64,000 nt of DNA, from positions 62,001 to 126,000 of the forward strand of contig JAIORA010000037.1 of NCBI GenBank assembly GCA_021108375.1. The letters are read 5' to 3'. Of the stretch, positions 59,694 through 64,000 are shown in pieces. A program made the translations under genes and the position numbers. Numbering within the stretch: the stretch's first letter is position 1; each line of letters begins with the position of its first letter. The notes below the pieces were generated by a model, which worked only from the letters and a program-made list of their open reading frames with translations, was not told the origin of the DNA and did no database searches. This DNA is from Anaerohalosphaeraceae bacterium. GTDB taxonomy: Bacteria; Planctomycetota; Phycisphaerae; Sedimentisphaerales; UBA12454.

Positions 59694-60545
59694 TTACAGT
59701 ACCAACTGCAATCCGCGATTACTCTTTCTTCTGCGGATAATACGCTTGTTGCTCGTCTTCTTCTTGTTCCTTGTCTTGCCGCCTTTGGCCAAAACACCAG
59801 TCGGAGAACACGGATGCCTTCCACCATTGGCTCTACTCTCACCACCACCCATCGGGTGAGCAACAGGGTTCATCGCCTTGCCCCTAACGTGGGGCTTACG
59901 GCCCATATGACGTTTCCTGCCAGCCTTACCAATTTTGATATTCTGATGGTCAGGATTACTGAGCTGACCAACTGAAGCTCTGCATTCGATACGAACCATT
60001 CTCATCTCGCCGCTCGGCAAAATGATAGTAGCCCAGTCACCCTCTTTAGCCATAAGCCTTGCAACAAGACCCGCACTTCTGACGAGCTTACCGCCCTGAC
60101 CGGCTATCATTTCAATATTATGAACTTCAACACCTACCGGTATCGAAGACAAAGGCATTGCGTTGCCTATTTTAGGCTCTACTAACTGGCCGCTCTCAAT
60201 AGTCTGACCGACCTGAATGCCGTTTGGTGCAAGAATATATCTTTTCTCACCATCTTCATAGAGAACCAGAGAGATAAAGCAATTCCTGTTAGGGTCATAC
60301 TCAACCGTTTCAACTCTTGCGGGGATACCGTCCTTGTTACGCTTGAAGTCGATAATCCTGTAAATCTTTCTCGCTCCGCCGCCACGAAATCTGCAGGTTA
60401 CTTTGCCGTGATGGTTCCTGCCGCCGTTTTTCTTAATACGAACACAGAGAGTCTTTTCCGGCTTATCCGTTGTCAACTCTGCATAATCGTTAACCGAAGC
60501 ATTTCTTCGGCCGTTCGATGTTGGTTTATAAACTCTTATACCCAT
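59694..60545 (-). CDS. rplB: 50S ribosomal protein L2
   Basis: 283 residues. 'GRNHHGKVTCRFRGGGARK', 'LAPNGIQVGQTIESG', 'GNAMPLSSIPVGVEVHNIEM' and the C-terminal 'RGKAMNPVAHPMGGGESR' with the peptidyl-transferase-linked His region. Length is close to normal (273-280). It follows rplW by 20 nt. Confidence 0.98.
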   Translation of the reverse strand: MGIRVYKPTSNGRRNASVNDYAELTTDKPEKTLCVRIKKNGGRNHHGKVTCRFRGGGARKIYRIIDFKRNKDGIPARVETVEYDPNRNCFISLVLYEDGEKRYILAPNGIQVGQTIESGQLVEPKIGNAMPLSSIPVGVEVHNIEMIAGQGGKLVRSAGLVARLMAKEGDWATIILPSGEMRMVRIECRASVGQLSNPDHQNIKIGKAGRKRHMGRKPHVRGKAMNPVAHPMGGGESRANGGRHPCSPTGVLAKGGKTRNKKKTSNKRIIRRRKSNRGLQLVL

Positions 60546-60565
60546 AATTCAAGCTTCTCTAAAAA

Positions 60566-60844
60566 TTAGAATAAATCAATGTGATAATCTTTATCGAGCA
60601 GAACCACCGCTTTTTTCCAACTCGGAGTCATACCGATAAAGCGGCCTCTGCGACGGGGCTTGCCTTTGCGATTGGCTGTACGAACACCTTTCACTTTAAC
60701 CTTGTAAAGCTTCTCAACCGCATTGCGAATCTGAATCTTATTAGCGCCTTTGTTAACCTGAAAAGAATAAGCACCCTTAGTATTAGCAAAGTGCATACTC
60801 TGTTCGGTAATCAACGGCTTTATTACTATTTCGTAGTCTTCCAT
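60566..60844 (-). CDS. rplW: 50S ribosomal protein L23
   Basis: 92 residues. 'IVIKPLITEQSMHFANTKGA', 'YSFQVNKGANKIQIRNAVEK' and 'VKVKGVRTANRKGKPRRRGR' are conserved. It is the trigger-factor and SRP docking protein at the tunnel exit. It follows rplD by 15 nt. Confidence 0.98.
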   Translation of the reverse strand: MEDYEIVIKPLITEQSMHFANTKGAYSFQVNKGANKIQIRNAVEKLYKVKVKGVRTANRKGKPRRRGRFIGMTPSWKKAVVLLDKDYHIDLF

Positions 60845-60859
60845 ATTGTTACACCAACT

Positions 60860-61495
60860 TTAGTCCTGGTTCTTATCTTCTTTATTAACAGCCGAAAGAA
60901 AAGCATCCTTAGTAAAAAGCACTTGCTGCCTGTTACAAATATCACCGGCGTTAAGCATCTCTACCGGCAAGACAGAAGTCTTTGGAACATTCCTCGCTGA
61001 TTTATACAAATTATCGTCCTGCTGAGCAACAGCAACCAAACAGCTCCTGTTAATCTTGAGATTAGCCAGAAGATTGACAAAATCCTTTGTTTTTGGAGCA
61101 TTGAATTTCATCTCGTCAACTATAACAACCTTGCCGCTTACAAGCTTTGCCAGCAACGCTGAATCCCTTGCCAAACGCCTTTGCTTCTTAGGCATATCTT
61201 TGCCGAAATCTCTGGCAACCTTAGCAAAGGCAACACCACCACCTCTGCGGACAACCGTTCTGGCATTACCCATACGAGCGTTACCAGTACCTTTTTGGCG
61301 ATAGATTTTCCTAGTGGAACCATCTACCATCCCGCGACTCTTTGTCGCGGCGGTACCGACTCTCTTGTTAGCGTGATACATTACGATAGCCTGCTTGAGC
61401 AGGGCGTGTCTTATGCGACCACCAAGGGAGGCCTCGTCAACCTGCAGGCTGCCAATTTCTTTACCTTCTCTGTTATGTATTGGTACAGTTATCAT
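60860..61495 (-). CDS. rplD: 50S ribosomal protein L4
   Basis: 211 residues. 'SRGMVDGSTRKIYRQKGTGN', 'ARMGNARTVVRRGGGVAF' and 'VIVDEMKFNAPKTKDFVNLL' are L4 signatures. In E. coli L4 also represses the S10 operon through the leader; whether it does so here is not known, but a 330-nt leader is present upstream of rpsJ. The gene follows rplC by 5 nt. Confidence 0.98.
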   Translation of the reverse strand: MITVPIHNREGKEIGSLQVDEASLGGRIRHALLKQAIVMYHANKRVGTAATKSRGMVDGSTRKIYRQKGTGNARMGNARTVVRRGGGVAFAKVARDFGKDMPKKQRRLARDSALLAKLVSGKVVIVDEMKFNAPKTKDFVNLLANLKINRSCLVAVAQQDDNLYKSARNVPKTSVLPVEMLNAGDICNRQQVLFTKDAFLSAVNKEDKNQD

Positions 61496-61500
61496 ATTAT

Positions 61501-62136
61501 TTAGTTCTTTTTGCTTTTTTTAATGACTACATATCCGCCGGAACATCCCGGCACAGCACCCTTAACAATCAAGATACTCTTTTCCGCGTCTATCCCAATG
61601 AGGTCGTGATTACGAGAGGTAATTTTATCTCCGCCCATTCGCCCGGCCATTCTCTTGCCCTTCTTCAAATTACCGCCGTGACCGGCATCACTTGCAAAAC
61701 TCGATATGGAACCAGGGGCACGGTGCTTTCTTTCACAACCGTGACTTGCCGGAAAACCACCAAAGCCGTGCCTCTTCATAACACCCGCATAACCTTTGCC
61801 CTTGCTCGTACCGACAACATCAACGAATTTGATGTCCGCGAAAGCATCCACCGTAATCGTATCGCCAAGCTGACAATCTGCCGGGCTGTCAAGCCTCAAC
61901 TCTCTAATAAAAGCCTTGCTAGTAGTACCAGCCTTTTTAGCGTGCCCCTCTGCGGGTTTTTTACAACGACTTGGTTTAACATCATCATAGCCAACCTGAA
62001 CAGCGTTATAACCATCCGTCTCATCAGTCTTAATCTGAGTAACACTGCACGGACCTGCCTGTATGACTGTTACCGGCACAGATTTGCCCTTGTCATAAAT
62101 ACGGGTCATTCCAATTTTTTTGCCTAAAAGCACCAT
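61501..62136 (-). CDS. rplC: 50S ribosomal protein L3
   Basis: 211 residues. 'LGKKIGMTRIYDKGKSVPVT', 'GTSKGKGYAGVMKRHGFGG', 'HGCERKHRAPGSI' and 'KGKRMAGRMGGDKITSRNHD' are typical; the tip loop reaches the peptidyl-transferase centre. A 90-nt gap separates it from rpsJ. Confidence 0.98.
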   Translation of the reverse strand: MVLLGKKIGMTRIYDKGKSVPVTVIQAGPCSVTQIKTDETDGYNAVQVGYDDVKPSRCKKPAEGHAKKAGTTSKAFIRELRLDSPADCQLGDTITVDAFADIKFVDVVGTSKGKGYAGVMKRHGFGGFPASHGCERKHRAPGSISSFASDAGHGGNLKKGKRMAGRMGGDKITSRNHDLIGIDAEKSILIVKGAVPGCSGGYVVIKKSKKN

Positions 62137-62226
62137 AATTTTATAAAAACCTCAACATCAATGCCTGTTTATGCCAATTTTACACCAAAAAGAAAAACGC
62201 AAAGACCTAATCTTCACGTTCTCAAT

Positions 62227-62541
62227 TTATGCTTTAATTTTAACGAATACGCCAGCGGGTACTACCAATTTGTTCAACGACTCAACTGTCCTGGCGTTTG
62301 CCTCAAAAATGTCAATTAAACGCTTATGAGTGCGCATTTCAAATTGTTCCCTGCTCTTTTTATCAATATGCGGGCCTTTCAGAACGGTATATCTTTCAAT
62401 CCGTGTCGGCAGGGGTATCGGTCCACTGACTCGTGCGTTTGTTCTGCGAGCCTGCTCTACTATCTCGCGAGCTGATGCATCCAGCGCACGCGGGTCGTAG
62501 GCTTCCATTCTAATCCGTATTTTTTCTGTCTCAACTGCCAT
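62227..62541 (-). CDS. rpsJ: 30S ribosomal protein S10
   Basis: 104 residues. '[20 protein letters not shown]', '[20 protein letters not shown]' and '[20 protein letters not shown]' are standard S10. First gene of the S10 operon. It is separated from fusA by 359 bp holding a promoter and leader; tuf, often between fusA and rpsJ, is absent here. Confidence 0.98.
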   Translation of the reverse strand: MAVETEKIRIRMEAYDPRALDASAREIVEQARRTNARVSGPIPLPTRIERYTVLKGPHIDKKSREQFEMRTHKRLIDIFEANARTVESLNKLVVPAGVFVKIKA

Positions 62542-62575
62542 ATTATGGTCTCTACATTTATCCCATCAAATCTTC

Positions 62576-62646
62576 AAAAAAACAGCTACAAAGGAACTAT
62601 CTAATCCTCGAAAAGCCGAAACGTGGGAATTTAACGTCTTTGTAGC
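62576..62646 (-). promoter_or_regulatory. Terminator/attenuator-like stem in the S10 leader
   Basis: On the - strand GCTACAAAG (62646-62638) pairs perfectly with CTTTGTAGC (62593-62585). TG and then seven T (62582-62576) follow, 35 nt before the rpsJ start codon. The 44-nt loop contains further small palindromes (ACGT/ACGT; TCG/CGA). This is the layout of an intrinsic terminator or attenuator. No published leader motif is recognised. Confidence 0.5.
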
Positions 62647-62875
62647 AAAAAATCAATATAATAATACTAAAAATGCAGATTTTATCAAAAAAACCATAAT
62701 TTACGTCCGCATTTCAGCAGGTCAAAGACTTTAAGTGTCGGCCATCCGCCCTATACCGCCAAATTTGCCTTTAAAAACAACTCAGCAGCCTATAAAAAAC
62801 CTACGGATGCACCTGATAACAGCCCAACTCGGAACGCACCTGACTTCAGTGCTCGCTACGACTGAGGAAAACGTC

Positions 62876-62904
62876 TGTATATCACATATCTCTAAGCAGG
62901 TCAA
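62876..62904 (-). promoter_or_regulatory. Promoter of the S10 ribosomal operon
   Basis: On the - strand TTGACC (62904-62899) and TATACA (62881-62876) are separated by exactly 17 bp. The -35 box overlaps the fusA stop codon. The expected start near 62869 gives a leader of about 328 nt before rpsJ. Within the leader a near-direct repeat occurs on the + strand: CGGATGCACCTGA (62805-62817) and CGGAACGCACCTGA (62830-62843). Confidence 0.65.
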
Positions 62905-64000
62905 TAGCCTACAAGAATTTTTTCTGCAATTTGTTCAGGAACTTTCTCGTATGTACTCGGCTCCATCGTAAAACTACCCCTGCCGCTTGTTATACCCCTT
63001 AATTCGCTCGAATAGCCGAACAACTCCGCAAGAGGTGCTTTCGCCTCAAGAACCCGCATATTGCCGTGAACGTGCGTATCTGTAACCATACCGCGCTTAC
63101 TGATAATACTGCCCTGAACAATGCCATAATCAGTCTCAGGCACAACAATCTGCAATTTCATTATTGGCTCAAGAAGTACGCTGCCAGCTTTTTTAAGAGC
63201 TTCTCTGACTGCCAGCGAACCCGCCTGCTCGAAAGCCATTTCAGATGAATCGACCGCGTGGGACGAGCCGTCAATCAGTGTAACTTTAACTCCCACAACC
63301 GGATAGCTCGCCAAACAACCGCAACTCATTGCGCCCTTAACACCGTTTTCAACTGGCTTGATATATTCTTTGGGAACAGAACCGCCAACAACTTTATTCT
63401 CAAACTCAATCTCTTTATGCCAATGGCCGCTTTCGTCCTGTAGAGGCTCAACCGTAACAATAACGTGCCCATACTGGCCTCGACCGCCGGTTTGACGAAC
63501 AAATTTGGTTTCCTGCTCGACAGTCTTGGTTATAGCCTCTTTATAGGCAACTCTCGGCTTGCCAACACGAACATCGACCTTCATATCGCGAACCAGCCGG
63601 TGCTGAAGGATTTCAAGATGCAGCTCGCCCATACCGCTTATAATGGTTTGGCCGGTTTCGGTATCAAATTTGGTACGGAAAGTCGGGTCTTCCTTGCGGA
63701 GTTTGCCCAGCGCCTCAGAAAGTTTATCACGTTCGGCAGTAGTAGCTGGCTCAATAGACATACTTATAACTGTTTCGGGGAACTCGATGTTCTCCAGGAC
63801 TACCGGGTGCTTGGTATCGCAAATAGTATCGCCGGTGAGCGTATCTTTAAGGCCGATACAGGCGACAATATCGCCAGCCCGTGCGGATTCGAGAATTTCT
63901 CTGCTGCCTGCGTGCATTTCAAAAAGGCGGGTAACATTTTCCTTGCTCGACCTGTTGCTGTTAAGCACCCTTGAACCGCTTTTAAGCGTACCCTGATAAA
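62901..64000 (-). CDS. fusA: Elongation factor G, C-terminal part (runs off the window)
   Basis: The frame is open from the TGA at 62901-62903 to the right edge (about 366 codons); an in-frame GTG at 63968 is not the real start, since coding continues upstream ('YQGTLKSGSR'). The segments 'TLTGDTICD', 'GMGELHLEILQHRLVRDMKV', 'GRGQYGHVIVTVEP', 'VPKEYIKPVENGVKGAM' and 'GMVTDTHVHGNMRVLEAKAP' match EF-G domains II (end) to V. EF-G drives ribosome translocation. The N-terminal GTPase domain lies outside. Confidence 0.97.
   Translation of the reverse strand, partial: YQGTLKSGSRVLNSNRSSKENVTRLFEMHAGSREILESARAGDIVACIGLKDTLTGDTICDTKHPVVLENIEFPETVISMSIEPATTAERDKLSEALGKLRKEDPTFRTKFDTETGQTIISGMGELHLEILQHRLVRDMKVDVRVGKPRVAYKEAITKTVEQETKFVRQTGGRGQYGHVIVTVEPLQDESGHWHKEIEFENKVVGGSVPKEYIKPVENGVKGAMSCGCLASYPVVGVKVTLIDGSSHAVDSSEMAFEQAGSLAVREALKKAGSVLLEPIMKLQIVVPETDYGIVQGSIISKRGMVTDTHVHGNMRVLEAKAPLAELFGYSSELRGITSGRGSFTMEPSTYEKVPEQIAEKILVGY

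Noticed and set aside
62735..62971. + strand frame of 78 codons in the fusA-rpsJ gap
   Set aside because: It overlaps the fusA 3' end and the S10 leader, has no SD and no protein-like pattern.

Overview
The window reads as part of a chromosome from an anaerobic or facultative, polysaccharide-degrading planctomycete, most likely class Phycisphaerae (Sedimentisphaerales-like). This is inferred from a moderately AT-rich genome, secreted proteins ending in dockerin-like repeats, a PEP-CTERM protein, a pseudopilin with the H-X9-DG motif, a YetA/PcRGLX-type lyase, and a spc operon without rpmD. No 16S gene is present, so the assignment is indirect.

Region 1 (1-10.5 kb, + strand) starts with the 3' end of an alpha/beta hydrolase gene. 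A compact catabolic operon follows: TIM-barrel protein, SIS-domain sugar isomerase, unknown protein, Gfo/Idh/MocA oxidoreductase, EtfB, EtfA, GlcD-type FAD oxidase, LarA-type hydroxy-acid racemase and an SSS sodium symporter. The etfB-etfA-glcD-larA-transporter block resembles the electron-confurcating lactate dehydrogenase operons of acetogens. It suggests import, racemisation and ETF-linked oxidation of a 2-hydroxy acid.

Region 2 (10.5-14.1 kb) is a scar: a radical SAM gene, an unknown coiled-coil gene, decayed pieces that look like AAA_14/DUF4143 ATPases, and a DDE transposase gene killed by one amber codon.

Region 3 (14.1-39.5 kb, all - strand) runs from a LacI-type regulator (38.4-39.4 kb, with a good sigma-70 promoter and an 11-bp palindrome) through three related LamG/dockerin or PEP-CTERM surface proteins, a pseudopilin, a 1557-aa rhamnogalacturonan-lyase-like protein, a pectate lyase and a GH-like lipoprotein. 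It continues with a second SSS symporter nearly identical to the one in region 1 but inverted, an MFS transporter, a YbdG-type MscS channel, and a two-subunit ATP-citrate-lyase-like enzyme. It looks like a pectin/rhamnogalacturonan utilisation locus joined to uptake and central carbon metabolism. A 151-bp IS66-like MITE with an 8-bp target duplication lies inside it.

Region 4 (39.9-45.9 kb) is a small accessory island: a broken N-formylglutamate amidohydrolase-family gene (TGA at a conserved Trp position), an AbiE toxin-antitoxin pair, a HerA/DUF87 ATPase with a C-terminal PD-(D/E)XK-like nuclease domain, a small HTH protein and an N-terminally short tyrosine recombinase. It abuts the 3' side of an initiator tRNA-Met gene.

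Region 5 (45.8-64 kb, - strand) is the S10-spc-alpha ribosomal super-operon. In transcription order it is fusA (partial), rpsJ, rplC, rplD, rplW, rplB, rpsS, rplV, rpsC, rplP, rpmC, rpsQ, rplN, rplX, rplE, rpsN, rpsH, rplF, rplR, rpsE, rplO, secY, adk, map, infA, rpmJ, rpsM, rpsK, rpsD, rpoA, rplQ, then a HIT-family gene, tRNA-fMet and a terminator. Unusual points are an HTH-like extension on L22, three copies of a ~75-bp hairpin repeat in intergenic gaps (a fourth copy lies in the polysaccharide locus), and a 330-nt S10 leader with a promoter and a terminator-like stem.
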